Of a stretch of DNA of 64,000 nucleotides, positions 54,605 through 63,897 are shown one piece after another; position 1 is the first letter of the stretch, and each line of letters starts with the position of its first letter. The DNA lies in assembly GCA_037388505.1 (NCBI GenBank), contig JARRKC010000007.1, positions 1 to 64,000 on the forward strand, read 5' to 3'. The notes under the pieces are model-generated. The model worked only from the letters and a program-made list of their open reading frames with translations, was not told where the DNA came from and did not search any database. Made by a program: the position numbers and the translations under genes. Source of the DNA: JARRKC01 sp037388505. Lineage in GTDB: Bacteria > Acidobacteriota > UBA6911 > RPQK01 > JAPXNP01.

Positions 54605-55381
54605 ATGAAGACTCCCTGGACCCCCGTTATCTCGGAAATGGTCGGAACCGCACTCCTGGTGGGTGTCGGCCTCTCCATCGTCATCCTCGATTTCTCGCCC
54701 ACCAGTCCAATCGTGGGTATCCTTCCGGATCCGGGGCTGCGGCGCCTCATCACGGGTTTTCTTTTTGGCACGACCGGAGGACTCATCGCCGTGTCAGCGA
54801 TCGGCAAGTGGAGTGGCGCTCACATCAATCCGGTCGTCACGATGGCCTTCTGGCTGCATGGGAAATTCCATACGGCCCACGCCCTACGCTTCGTTGCGGC
54901 GCAGCTCGTCGGGGCTGCGTTGGGTGCCTTGCCCTTGCTTCTGTGGGGGAATTTGGGCGCCAGCGTCGACTATGGCGCCACAATGCCAGGCAGCAGCTAC
55001 GGGCCGCTCTGGGCGACGCTCGGAGAGGTCGTTACGACCTATGCGCTGATCCTTGGCCTCTTCGTTTTTCTCGGCCATCGCGGGTTGCGTCGGTTTACCC
55101 CAATGCTCTTTCCGTTTCTCTATGCCGTCATGGTCTTCCTGGAGGCTCCGGTGTCCGGAACGAGCACGAATCCCGCTCGCAGTTTTGGGCCTTCCCTGAT
55201 TTCAGGGGCCTGGCCCGCCTGGTGGGTGTACTGGATCGGTCCCATAGCGGGGGCCGCTCTGGGAGTCCTCACCTACCAGTTCTCGTGGCTGCGAAAGCTC
55301 GAGTTCGAGGTCGCCAAGGTCTATCACTTCGAACTGGATCCGCATGGCCTCTTTGGATCGAGGCCGGGAGGAAAGAGATGA
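54605..55381 (+). CDS. Aquaporin (water-channel type)
   Basis: 258 aa with six spans and two NPA-like motifs: WSGAHINPVVT (first one NPV) and GTSTNPARSFGPS. The Ser after the second NPAR is typical of water-conducting AqpZ-type channels, and the first NPA being NPV is a minor deviation. ATG 54605 starts the predicted first span. Its stop overlaps the glucose dehydrogenase start as ATGA, an odd companion for a channel. Confidence 0.88.
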   Translation: MKTPWTPVISEMVGTALLVGVGLSIVILDFSPTSPIVGILPDPGLRRLITGFLFGTTGGLIAVSAIGKWSGAHINPVVTMAFWLHGKFHTAHALRFVAAQLVGAALGALPLLLWGNLGASVDYGATMPGSSYGPLWATLGEVVTTYALILGLFVFLGHRGLRRFTPMLFPFLYAVMVFLEAPVSGTSTNPARSFGPSLISGAWPAWWVYWIGPIAGAALGVLTYQFSWLRKLEFEVAKVYHFELDPHGLFGSRPGGKR

Positions 55382-56505
55382 AAGGGATCGCCATTATTCC
55401 AGGAACCACCACCGTCAAGCTGGTGGATCGTGAGGAGCCGGATATCAGGAATGCCGACGAAGTCAAATTGCAGGTGTTGCGGGTGGGGATTTGCGGAACC
55501 GACCGGGAGGAAGTCTCCGGCGGGCGGGCCGATGCCCCGGAGAACAGAAAGGAACTGGTGATCGGCCACGAGATGCTTGGCAGAGTCGTTGATGCAGGCA
55601 AGGAGGTCACACGCGTCAAGCCCGGCGATTATGCGGTTTTTACCGTCAGGCGGAGCTGCGGAAAATGTCTTCCCTGTAGGATGAACCGCCCCGACATGTG
55701 CTGTACGGGAGACTACCTCGAACGAGGCATCAAGGGTTTGGACGGGTATCAGACCGAGTTCGTCGTGGATACGGAGCAATACATCGTGCGGGTCCCAGCC
55801 GAACTCAGTTCGATCGGAGTGCTTTGCGAACCCCTCTCCGTCGCCGAGAAAGCGATCGAAGAGGCCGTCAAGGTCCAGGAAGCACGCCTGCCGGATGCTC
55901 CAGCGACGCCCGCCTGGTTGCACGGACGACGCTGCCTGGTGGCCGGTATGGGTCCCATCGGACTGCTGGCCGCGTTGGCGCTCCGCCTCAGGGGGGCCAA
56001 AGTCTACGGCCTCGATATCGTAGATTCGAATACCGCTCGTCCTCGCTGGTTGGCCGCGATCGGCGGGGAGTATATCGATGGACGCCAGATTCCGGCGGAT
56101 AAGGTCGACGAGTCTCTCGGAGCCATGGACCTCATCTTCGAGTCCACCGGCGTGGCTTCGCTCGAATTCAATCTATTGGACGCACTGGCCATCAACGGCG
56201 TTTACGTTCTGACCGGGATCCCTGGGGGAGACCGGCCTTTGAAAATCCATGGAGCGGAACTGATTCGCCAGCTTGTCCTGTGGAATCAGGTCATGTTGGG
56301 GAGTGTCAATGCCGCACGTGACCACTTTCAGATGGCTGTCGACGACCTCTTCCAGGCCAAAGCTCTCTGGGGCAGCCATGTCAACGGCTTGATTACTCAA
56401 ATCGTCCCCCACGATCGATACTCCGAAGCCTTCGCCGAGCATGGAGCCGATCAGATCAAAACGGTCATCCAGTGGCAGCGTGACGATCAGGAGGATCATC
56501 AATGA
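55378..56505 (+). CDS. Zinc-dependent glucose 1-dehydrogenase
   Basis: 375 aa. Medium-chain dehydrogenase of the glucose dehydrogenase class: catalytic zinc region GICGTDREEVSGG and GHEMLGRVV, structural zinc cysteines C-G-K-C-L-P-C-R-M-N-R-P-D-M-C at about 99-112, and nucleotide site VAGMGPIGLLAAL. It oxidises glucose (or galactose) to the lactone with NAD(P). Coupled by ATGA overlaps to the aquaporin before it and the glucoamylase after it. Confidence 0.9.
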   Translation: MKGIAIIPGTTTVKLVDREEPDIRNADEVKLQVLRVGICGTDREEVSGGRADAPENRKELVIGHEMLGRVVDAGKEVTRVKPGDYAVFTVRRSCGKCLPCRMNRPDMCCTGDYLERGIKGLDGYQTEFVVDTEQYIVRVPAELSSIGVLCEPLSVAEKAIEEAVKVQEARLPDAPATPAWLHGRRCLVAGMGPIGLLAALALRLRGAKVYGLDIVDSNTARPRWLAAIGGEYIDGRQIPADKVDESLGAMDLIFESTGVASLEFNLLDALAINGVYVLTGIPGGDRPLKIHGAELIRQLVLWNQVMLGSVNAARDHFQMAVDDLFQAKALWGSHVNGLITQIVPHDRYSEAFAEHGADQIKTVIQWQRDDQEDHQ

Positions 56506-58907
56506 TCGAGAAGGCGAGGTTCGCTCCAGGCGCACCCGGGCTCGAACCGCGCTGGACCTCCAGCGCCAAGAGCGGAGTGGGCACGGCTCTAAGTGCGAGC
56601 AGCCGCATCTGGTTCACACTCAGCCACGGCATCTTCAACGAAATCTACTTCCCTCGGTTGGATCAGGCCTGCACCCGCGATTTCGGTCTCATGGTGACGG
56701 ATGGTCGCGACTTCTTCTCGGAGGAGAAGCGACACACGACGAGTGAAGTCTCATATTTGGAGAAAGGGGTTCCCGCGTACCAGCTGATCAATACCTGCAA
56801 CAGCGGCCGTTACCGCATCAAGAAGACCATTCTGACCGACCCGGACCGCGATGCGGTGCTTCAGCAGACATCGTTCGAGACCTTGCAGGGAGGGTTTCAG
56901 GACTACCATCTCTATGTGCTGCTGGCGCCCCATCTGGGAAACTTCGGCGCCGGGAACACCGCCTGGGTCGGCGAGTTCAAAGGCATTCCCATGCTGTTCG
57001 CGGAACGGGATGAGACCTGTCTGGCCCTTGCTTCATCGGTTCCCTGGCTTCACCGATCGGCAGGCTACGTGGGCTCGTCCGATGGATGGCAGGATGTCAG
57101 CACTCACAAGCAGATGCTGTGGGCCTACGAGCGAGCCGAAAACGGAAACGTAGCGCTCACCGGCGAGGTGGATCTGTCGAGTTCCCACGGCGGGGAATTC
57201 CTTCTGGTCCTGGCATTCGGACGGACTCCAGCTGAGGCGGGCCTTCGGGCCAGATTCTGCCTGTTCGCCGGAGTCGAACAGGCCAGATCTGAGTATGCCA
57301 AAGGATGGAGAAGATGGCAGGAGGGGTTGATTCCCCTCGATGAAGATCACGCCGGACTCTATCGAACTTCGACGGCGGTCCTGCGAATTCACGAGTCCAA
57401 CCGGTTTCCCGGCGGGCTCATTGCGAGCCTTTCGATTCCCTGGGGATTTGCGAAAGGGGACGAGGATCTGGGTGGCTATCATCTCGTCTGGCCGCGCGAC
57501 CTCGCCGAGACAGCCGGTGGCTTCCTGGCCGCGGGAGCGGTGGACGACCCACGCCGGGTTCTCGACTACTTGCGAGCCACTCAGGAAAGCGACGGGCATT
57601 GGCCGCAGAACATGTGGCTCGACGGAATGTCGTACTGGACAGGAGTCCAGATGGATGAGACCGCATTTCCGATCCTGCTCGTGGACCTGGCCCGCCGGCA
57701 GGGCGCCCTCGGCAGCCGGGGCTTCGATCCCTTCTGGCCCATGGTTCGGAACGCCGCCGCGTACATTGTGCAGAACGGTCCCGTGACCCAAGAAGACCGC
57801 TGGGAGGAAGATCCTGGATACTCGCCGTTTACGTTGGCCGTGGAGGTGGCCGCCCTGCTGGCCGCGGCGGAAATGGCGAACCTGAAGGGCCAAGGCTCGA
57901 CCGCCCGGTTCCTGGAGGAAACCGCAGACTCCTGGAACGAGAGCATCGAACGATGGACCTACGTCAAGAACACTGTTCTGGCGAAGAATGTCGGAGTGGA
58001 GGGATACTACGTGCGCGTTTCCCCACCGGATACCGCTGCAGGGGCTTCTCCCGCAGAGGGTTACGTACCGATCAAGAACCGCCCTCCGTCCGAAGGCGTC
58101 GAAACCGCCGGCCAGATCGTCAGCCCGGATGCACTGGCACTGGTTCGCTTCGGGCTGCGAGCCGCCGAGGATCCCCGCATACTGCAGACGATCAAAGTGA
58201 TCGACAGTTTGTTGAAGGTGGACTCACCGAAGGGTCCGCTGTGGCGGCGCTACAACGACGACGGCTACGGTGAACACGAGGACGGCTCTCCCTTTGATGG
58301 GACGGGAACGGGGCGCGCATGGCCGCTTCTTACGGGCGAGCGGGCGCACTACGAGCTGGCGGCGGGGCATCGGGAGGAAGCACAACGCCTGATGGAGGCG
58401 ATGGAGTCATTCGCCAACAGCGGGGGGATGCTCTCAGAGCAGGTGTGGGAATCCCCTGACATTCCGGAACGTGAACTCTTCTTCGGCCGACCCTCAGGGT
58501 CGGCCATGCCCCTGGTCTGGGCACACGCCGAGTACATCAAGCTCCGACGCTCGATCCGCGAAGGGAAAGTCTTCGACATGCCCCCACAAACGGTCGAGCG
58601 CTACGTCCAGCGCCACGTCGGCTCCCCGTACTCGATCTGGCGGTTCAACCAGAAGTCCCGGACGATGTCGCCTGCCAAAGTGCTGCGCGTCGAAACCTTG
58701 TCCCCTGCGGTGGTGCATTGGAGCTCGGACGGTTGGGAGTCGACCCGCCAGACTGAAACGCATGATTCCGGCCTGGGCGTACACGTCGCAGATCTGGATA
58801 CTTCAAAACTCCCGGCAGGTGGAGTCGTGGACTTCACTTTCTACTGGCCCGGGCAAAAAACTTGGGAGGGGACGAATTTCCAGGTCCGGATCGAACCCGA
58901 TCAGTAA
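56502..58907 (+). CDS. GH15 glucoamylase / glucodextranase-like enzyme
   Basis: 801 aa. An N-terminal beta-sandwich (about 1-270) of the glucodextranase type precedes the (alpha/alpha)6 barrel: HLVWPRDLAETAGGF near 325, general acid Glu in RWEEDPGYSP near 430 and general base Glu in GMLSEQVWE near 645. It releases glucose from alpha-glucans. No signal peptide, so it acts inside, on glycogen-like polymer or imported maltodextrin. Its stop codon is followed by the convergent beta-propeller gene. Confidence 0.92.
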   Translation: MIEKARFAPGAPGLEPRWTSSAKSGVGTALSASSRIWFTLSHGIFNEIYFPRLDQACTRDFGLMVTDGRDFFSEEKRHTTSEVSYLEKGVPAYQLINTCNSGRYRIKKTILTDPDRDAVLQQTSFETLQGGFQDYHLYVLLAPHLGNFGAGNTAWVGEFKGIPMLFAERDETCLALASSVPWLHRSAGYVGSSDGWQDVSTHKQMLWAYERAENGNVALTGEVDLSSSHGGEFLLVLAFGRTPAEAGLRARFCLFAGVEQARSEYAKGWRRWQEGLIPLDEDHAGLYRTSTAVLRIHESNRFPGGLIASLSIPWGFAKGDEDLGGYHLVWPRDLAETAGGFLAAGAVDDPRRVLDYLRATQESDGHWPQNMWLDGMSYWTGVQMDETAFPILLVDLARRQGALGSRGFDPFWPMVRNAAAYIVQNGPVTQEDRWEEDPGYSPFTLAVEVAALLAAAEMANLKGQGSTARFLEETADSWNESIERWTYVKNTVLAKNVGVEGYYVRVSPPDTAAGASPAEGYVPIKNRPPSEGVETAGQIVSPDALALVRFGLRAAEDPRILQTIKVIDSLLKVDSPKGPLWRRYNDDGYGEHEDGSPFDGTGTGRAWPLLTGERAHYELAAGHREEAQRLMEAMESFANSGGMLSEQVWESPDIPERELFFGRPSGSAMPLVWAHAEYIKLRRSIREGKVFDMPPQTVERYVQRHVGSPYSIWRFNQKSRTMSPAKVLRVETLSPAVVHWSSDGWESTRQTETHDSGLGVHVADLDTSKLPAGGVVDFTFYWPGQKTWEGTNFQVRIEPDQ

Positions 58908-58947
58908 TTCGCTCGGGTCTGGTGCCCTCTGTCCTGACAAATCCGGG

Positions 58948-59988
58948 CTACTCTTTTGTTTCCCCATAGACCAGGACTCGAAATGTTCCCGGTCTCACAG
59001 TCGGCCGGCGACGAGAACTGCCGGCGGGTTCAGATTCGAAGTCGGCCGTGCTCAGATAGATTCGGTGTGTCGTCGGGTCGAGTGCCATGGTTCGGGCGCC
59101 CCGGGCAGTAGGTAGAGTCTGGACGACCTTCAGGCTGTTCGGATCCTCTTCGTGGGCGATTGTCACATTTCCCTCACCATTCGAACTGAACGCCAGATCG
59201 GTACCAGGGTCGAAGGCGTTCCCGTCGACACCGGCACCGATGGGGACGGTCGTGACGACGTGACCGTTCGTGCTGTCCATCATGACCATCATGCGGTTGT
59301 GACAACCCGCAAACAGCCGATGATGGCGGATGTCGATCGCCAGACCGGATGCCTCTTCGCCCGGGGCGATCGGCCAGTGGGCCATTATGGCGTGAGAGTG
59401 GATGTCGATGGCGACGACCTCACTTTTGTCCTCGATGTTGTTGTAGATCCGGCCGGAATCGGGGTCGAAAACAGCAGACTCGGGTTTGCCGGGTAGCGCG
59501 ATGGTCGTGACGACACGACCTGTCTGAGCTTCGAACACGGTTGCCGAGTCACCTCGACCATTGAACGTATAGACTTCTTTGGTCACAGGAACGTAGAGAA
59601 TTGCGTCGGGATTCTCACCGGTATCGACTTTGGACAGCGTCTCGTTCGTTTTCAGGTCGAAGATGCTCGCCTTGTTCTCACGGCCGTTGCTCGTGAAGCC
59701 CCGTCCCAACTCAGGAGCGATCGCAATCCCATGGACTCCGGGTGTGTCGGAGATCTCGCCGACGACCTGGTTCTTGTCGAGGTCGATCACCACGACCTTG
59801 GTCGAATGAGAAACATAGAGTCGGTGCGCAGCGGAGTCCACGGTCAGGTAGTCCCAGAAACCCTCTCCGCCGACGGGGATCTGCGTGATCAACCGGTAAG
59901 GAGGGTCGGCGGCTTTTAGCCCCGGCGACCCGATCATGATTAGGACGCTCAGCACGAAAGAGGGCGCACATATTCTGCGAAGATGCAT
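58948..59988 (-). CDS. Secreted YncE-like beta-propeller protein
   Basis: 346 aa. A signal peptide (about 1-26) precedes seven blade-like units with the pattern DSAAHRLYVSHS, IDLDKNQVVGEI, IAIAPELGRGFTSN, seen at about 40-residue spacing. Such YVTN/SMP-30-type propellers bind ligands or partners in the periplasm. ATG 59988 follows AAGGAGG. Function unknown. Convergent to the glucoamylase and divergent from the MarR-linked operon, 150 bp away. Confidence 0.87.
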   Translation of the reverse strand: MHLRRICAPSFVLSVLIMIGSPGLKAADPPYRLITQIPVGGEGFWDYLTVDSAAHRLYVSHSTKVVVIDLDKNQVVGEISDTPGVHGIAIAPELGRGFTSNGRENKASIFDLKTNETLSKVDTGENPDAILYVPVTKEVYTFNGRGDSATVFEAQTGRVVTTIALPGKPESAVFDPDSGRIYNNIEDKSEVVAIDIHSHAIMAHWPIAPGEEASGLAIDIRHHRLFAGCHNRMMVMMDSTNGHVVTTVPIGAGVDGNAFDPGTDLAFSSNGEGNVTIAHEEDPNSLKVVQTLPTARGARTMALDPTTHRIYLSTADFESEPAGSSRRRPTVRPGTFRVLVYGETKE

Positions 59989-60077
59989 CACCAAGCCTCC
60001 TTGAGGGTTATGTGTCCAGGTTAGACCCCGAAGACGATGCACTGCAATCGTCACCAAACAGGACAGAAAGATTTCGG

Positions 60078-60107
60078 TTGACAGATACTTTTATATAGGA
60101 CTATCGT
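60078..60107 (+). promoter_or_regulatory. Promoter of the MarR-linked operon with overlapping palindromes
   Basis: TTGACA (60078-60083), 18-bp spacer, TATCGT (60102-60107), about 30 bp before the first start. A palindrome ATAG-GA-CTAT (60095-60104) covers the start of the -10. AGATAC (60083-60088) and GTATCT (60106-60111) form an outer inverted repeat. Such sites could be operators of the downstream MarR protein. Confidence 0.6.
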
Positions 60108-60138
60108 ATCTCGAATCTTCAAGATGAAAGGGGCCTCG

Positions 60139-61050
60139 ATGAGTGACCGGAACGAGCGCGTCAGGCGAACCCTCTGGGAGGACATCCTTCAGATCAATCA
60201 AGCCTGCACTAAAGAGCGAGGATTCGACGCGCTGGAGCATCTCTTTCACCGGGACACAGTGCTGGCCTACCCCGGATTCGAGAGGTTCGCCCAGGGCCGT
60301 GATGCCTGTCTGGCACTATATCGTGACGCTTGCTCACAGATGACCGTCAATCGCATGAGTGCAGATCGCGAGCGCATCGACATCTTCGGTCCTGTGGCAG
60401 TAGCCTCCTACAGGTACGATTGCGAATGGGAGTTCCAGGGCAAGCGGGTCAAGGATGTCGGCCATGAAGTCCTGGCCTTCGTCGAGTCCGATGATCGGTG
60501 GCAAGTGGCCTGGCGATCCATCATCCCGGCGAGTCGGGATGGAGAGATCATTCCACCGGAGCAGACACACAGTGAGGAAGCGACACAGCCTTCAAACATC
60601 GACATCCGACAGCGCTGTCTCGCGTTGATGGACTCAGCCGAAGTCTGTATGTTGACGACGGTGGACGCCGACGGCTTTCCGCAGACCACGGCGATGTACA
60701 ATCTCCGGAATTCCGCCCACTTTCCCTCCGCCGCCAAGGTGCACAGGACCAGCGCAAATCCTTTTCAGATCTACCTGACAACTGGAGTCTCTTCCTCCAA
60801 AATGGCACGCCTCGAGACCAACGCTAAGGCGGCCATCTACTACTGCGATCCACAGCATCTCTTCGGTGTAATGCTGGGAGGCGAGATTGAAATCGTCACC
60901 GATCGCGACCTCAAACACCGCATCTGGCAGGAGGGGTGGACCCTGTACTATCCGGGTGGCCCCGACGGCCCGGAGTATGCCGTGATCTCATTGGCGCCTC
61001 ACATCATAAAGGGCTGGACGGCCAATGGGGGATTCGAATTGACCTGCTGA
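60139..61050 (+). CDS. NTF2/SnoaL-like domain fused to a PNPOx-like flavin-binding domain
   Basis: 303 aa. Residues about 1-135 form a SnoaL/DUF4440-like cone fold (FHRDTVLAYPGFERFAQG, then VASYRYDCEWEF and WQVAWRSIIPA). Residues about 150-300 read as a split-barrel pyridoxamine 5'-phosphate oxidase-like domain (CLALMDSAEVCMLTTVDADG, ending with FGVMLGGEIEIVTD). The latter group binds FMN, F420 or heme and reduces small molecules. ATG 60139 follows AAGGGG by six bases; ATG 60124 is possible. First gene of the four-gene unit; likely cytoplasmic. Confidence 0.8.
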   Translation: MSDRNERVRRTLWEDILQINQACTKERGFDALEHLFHRDTVLAYPGFERFAQGRDACLALYRDACSQMTVNRMSADRERIDIFGPVAVASYRYDCEWEFQGKRVKDVGHEVLAFVESDDRWQVAWRSIIPASRDGEIIPPEQTHSEEATQPSNIDIRQRCLALMDSAEVCMLTTVDADGFPQTTAMYNLRNSAHFPSAAKVHRTSANPFQIYLTTGVSSSKMARLETNAKAAIYYCDPQHLFGVMLGGEIEIVTDRDLKHRIWQEGWTLYYPGGPDGPEYAVISLAPHIIKGWTANGGFELTC

Positions 61051-61075
61051 GAACATCGAGAAGGGAGAGTCATTC

Positions 61076-61978
61076 ATGAAGGGCGAATCTCACCGTCGAT
61101 CCTTTCTGAGACAGAGTGCCGTGCTGGGTGGCGGGCTGACCATCCTTAGCCCCGAAACGAAGTCTGCACTGGGAGCCGAGCCGTCTTCCACCCCGCCGGC
61201 GAAGACCACCTCCGTTCCGAACGAGACGCTCGAGACGATCCGCACCCTGCGGACGGTCCATGGTAACTTCCTGGACAGGCCGCTTCCCGAATCGGATCTC
61301 GACGCTATCCTCGAGGCGACAGTTCGGGCGGCCAACGCCTCGAACATGCAGAGCTACTCCATCGTGGTCGTCAAAGACCGAAAGTTGATGAAAGACGTCT
61401 GCACGTACCAGGGAGGCTGCATGCTTCTGTACTGTGTAGACTTCAACCGCGTCAGGGCCAGCGCAAAGCATCTCGGTTATTCGTACTTCCCCGACAACAT
61501 GGAGGCTTTCGTCACGGCCACCGTCAACGTGGGACTGGCAGTCCAGACGGCTGCGATTGCGGCACGTTCTCTGGGGATCGACTACCTGATCACCAACGGT
61601 ATCCATCGAGGGGACATGGAACGGGTGTGGAAACTCCTCGATCTCCCGACCGAGTACTGCTTTCCGTTCATTGCGATGGTTCTCGGGTATCCGACCGAGG
61701 AGCCGGCACATTTGAGAGGACGGCTCAACGGTCCCGGAATCATCCATCATGAGAAATACCACGGCGTCACCAAAGATGAGGTGGAAGACATCCTGCACCA
61801 ATACGATGACCCGGAACGGCACCTGGCCCTCATTGACGGGTGGAAGGATCGAGGGCACGCCCATTATCTGAACTGGTTCTTCACGGAGTGGATCGGCGGC
61901 TCGAAGCCGACCCGGCAGGAAACCCCGATGCTTCGCTTCTTGAAGCGCAGCGGGTTCGTGGAGCTCCAGAAGATCTGA
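61076..61978 (+). CDS. Tat-exported nitroreductase-family protein
   Basis: 300 aa. Twin-arginine signal SHRRSFLRQSAVLGGG (5-20). The mature part is nitroreductase-like: LRTVHGNFLDRPLPESDLDAIL is the FMN-binding N-terminal pattern and ANASNMQSYSIVVV the next; the C-terminal tail (about 230-300) is charged and longer than usual. Tat export suits a protein that carries its flavin folded. Function in a redox or detoxification role is inference. It starts 25 bp after the fusion gene. Confidence 0.85.
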   Translation: MKGESHRRSFLRQSAVLGGGLTILSPETKSALGAEPSSTPPAKTTSVPNETLETIRTLRTVHGNFLDRPLPESDLDAILEATVRAANASNMQSYSIVVVKDRKLMKDVCTYQGGCMLLYCVDFNRVRASAKHLGYSYFPDNMEAFVTATVNVGLAVQTAAIAARSLGIDYLITNGIHRGDMERVWKLLDLPTEYCFPFIAMVLGYPTEEPAHLRGRLNGPGIIHHEKYHGVTKDEVEDILHQYDDPERHLALIDGWKDRGHAHYLNWFFTEWIGGSKPTRQETPMLRFLKRSGFVELQKI

Positions 61979-62023
61979 CCAGGAGCGTGGCTGCATGCGC
62001 TCGCTGAACAGGAGGGAACATTC

Positions 62024-62509
62024 ATGTATTTGAGAATGCTGTGCTTGACCTTGGGTGTCGGCCTGGGCCTGACTGTCCTCACGGAGGCCTCCGACACGAA
62101 CTTGTCCGCATCGGAGAATGCCCGCATCGAGCAGGAAGTCGTGAGTGCCAATGAACAGATGAACAAGGCGGCGGAGAGCCTCGACGTCGGGAAGTTCTTC
62201 GACTGGATTCTGGACGAGGCGAAGGGGCCCATCATTCAGGATGGCCGCCTCTTCCAGACGCGAGAGGAGGCAAAGGCAGCGGTCGAGAGAGGATATCAAG
62301 GCGTGCGAACGTTGAATCGAACGTTCGACCAGACGTTCGTGACCGTGCTTTCGAAGGAATCGGCTTTGGTCAGCTCCTCAGGGGTATCGAGGATTGCTCT
62401 GATGGACGGCCGGTCGTTTGAGGCTCCCTTTGCGGTTTCCCTCGTATTCGTTCTCCGGGACGGGCAATGGAAGGTGCTCCAGGGGCACTACTCCACACCC
62501 AACCGATAG
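62024..62509 (+). CDS. Secreted NTF2/SnoaL-like protein
   Basis: 161 aa. A signal peptide (about 5-22) precedes a DUF4440/SnoaL-like cone fold: SANEQMNKAAESLDVGKFFDWI, then FVLRDGQWKVLQGHYSTP at the C terminus. Members bind or transform small hydrophobic ligands; no catalytic residue is evident. A GGAGGG site precedes ATG 62024. Its location between the Tat nitroreductase and the MarR regulator suggests a shared substrate. Confidence 0.8.
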   Translation: MYLRMLCLTLGVGLGLTVLTEASDTNLSASENARIEQEVVSANEQMNKAAESLDVGKFFDWILDEAKGPIIQDGRLFQTREEAKAAVERGYQGVRTLNRTFDQTFVTVLSKESALVSSSGVSRIALMDGRSFEAPFAVSLVFVLRDGQWKVLQGHYSTPNR

Positions 62510-62552
62510 CGCGAGAAGCTGGGATCAAGAGGAATTCTGTCTTGAGGGCGTT

Positions 62553-63065
62553 GTGAGCGACATGAAGCACCAGAGTCAGGGTGGTTTTCTGCTGGCCAAG
62601 GTGCATCAACTGGGGGGCCGGATCTTCGCTCGGATGCTGAAGGAATACGGAGTCGAGCAGCTCAACCCGGCGCAGGGACGGATCATGTTCGTCCTTTGGA
62701 GGCAGGACGGAATCCCTATCACCGAACTGTCGCACCGGACCAAACTCGACAAATCCACCTTGACCAGCATGCTGGATCGGCTGGAGGAAGCCGACCTGGT
62801 GCAGCGCGTGCCCTCCACTCGCGATCGGCGAACCGTCCTGATCGAACGGACGCAAAAGGACAGGGACCTCGAGCATCGCTATGTCGAGGTGTCCCGGCAC
62901 ATGGCCGAAGTCTTCTACCGTGGATTCACGGCCTCCCGGATCGAACGCTTTGAGAACGATCTGTCCACGATACTGAGTAACCTGGAAGACTATGAGCCAG
63001 GGAATGCCTCATTCGGAGAGAGCACCGGGAAAGCGGACAAAGGCGTCGCGCCTCGCGACGGCTGA
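62553..63065 (+). CDS. MarR-family transcriptional regulator
   Basis: 170 aa. Winged helix-turn-helix with the recognition region ITELSHRTKLDKSTLTSMLD (about 60-80) and the wing DRRTVLIERTQKD; dimerisation helices at both ends. MarR proteins usually bind a small ligand such as a phenolic or nitro compound and control their own operon. The start is GTG 62553 or ATG 62562. Operator candidates lie at 60083-60111, upstream of the first gene. Confidence 0.88.
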   Translation: MSDMKHQSQGGFLLAKVHQLGGRIFARMLKEYGVEQLNPAQGRIMFVLWRQDGIPITELSHRTKLDKSTLTSMLDRLEEADLVQRVPSTRDRRTVLIERTQKDRDLEHRYVEVSRHMAEVFYRGFTASRIERFENDLSTILSNLEDYEPGNASFGESTGKADKGVAPRDG

Positions 63066-63123
63066 TTCAATTGCCGAGCCGCGAGAGCACCGCGGAAACT
63101 CTTTCCGTACGCTTCGAAGTGTC

Positions 63124-63897
63124 TCACTCCCGGTGAGTGAGGTTGAACCTGTATCCCACGAGGAAGGCCAGAGCACCCGAATGGTTGTTGCCGTTCGTCT
63201 CCGTGTCCTTCTGGACACTCCTCAAACCGTACTCTCCACGAATATCCAGGAAGAGCACATGCCGTGCCTCGAGTCTGTACGCCAGACCTCCACCTGCCGT
63301 GATCCCGACATTCCACCTGTTGAGGTCATTGATCGTGTTGGTGTCGGCGTCGAGTGAGACAGGGGGCAACTCGTAACCTCCCATGGTCAGGGGAGTGCGA
63401 TTGGCGTCGAGGAAGATTTGGCTCTCGCCCCTGGTTTTCTGCGTGGAGTTGAGCAGATAGCCGACGTAGGGCCCACCATTGACTTGGAAGCTCCAACGAT
63501 CGGAGACCTTCCAGCGATACTTGCCCAGGACCGGAACCTCGAGGTAGTTCAGAATGCTCTTGTTCTTGAAATCGGCGTAGAGATACTGGCCCGGTGGCAT
63601 CGGCGGCAACCCCTCGGGCGAGACCGTGATCGGCTGCAGCCCGTCTCTTTCCCCGCCTTGGCCACTGTAATCGACTTCGATCGTGAGAGCGACTCGATCA
63701 TTGAAGGAATACTCGGCAAACCCCCCGATATTGGGCGCTGCGATGGATGAGTAGCCCTGACTGATCTCATTGCCGCCACCGCTGAGACGCGGGATGCTGG
63801 GCCCTCCTCGAACCCCCAGCCACCAATCACCGGCTTGGGCCACCGTTCCGGTCATCAGCACGGCACATACGCTCATCAACCACAGCATTCGGCTCAT
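63124..63897 (-). CDS. Outer-membrane beta-barrel protein (PorT-like)
   Basis: 257 aa. A signal peptide (about 1-22) precedes an eight-stranded barrel pattern with alternating strands (YSFNDRVALTIEVDYSGQG, YLEVPVLGKYRWKV, WNVGITAGGGLAYRLE) ending in a strand with Phe and Leu, FLVGYRFNLTH. The porin-superfamily outer-membrane fold is clear, the substrate is not. ATG 63897 follows GGGGAG. Bases 63898-64000 hold no gene that I can see. Confidence 0.82.
   Translation of the reverse strand: MSRMLWLMSVCAVLMTGTVAQAGDWWLGVRGGPSIPRLSGGGNEISQGYSSIAAPNIGGFAEYSFNDRVALTIEVDYSGQGGERDGLQPITVSPEGLPPMPPGQYLYADFKNKSILNYLEVPVLGKYRWKVSDRWSFQVNGGPYVGYLLNSTQKTRGESQIFLDANRTPLTMGGYELPPVSLDADTNTINDLNRWNVGITAGGGLAYRLEARHVLFLDIRGEYGLRSVQKDTETNGNNHSGALAFLVGYRFNLTHRE

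Noticed and set aside
54400..56505. A single 701-codon frame ending in glucose dehydrogenase, suggesting a fusion
   Set aside because: The first two-thirds before ATG 55378 is the out-of-frame shadow of the aquaporin gene. Only the dehydrogenase part has family motifs.
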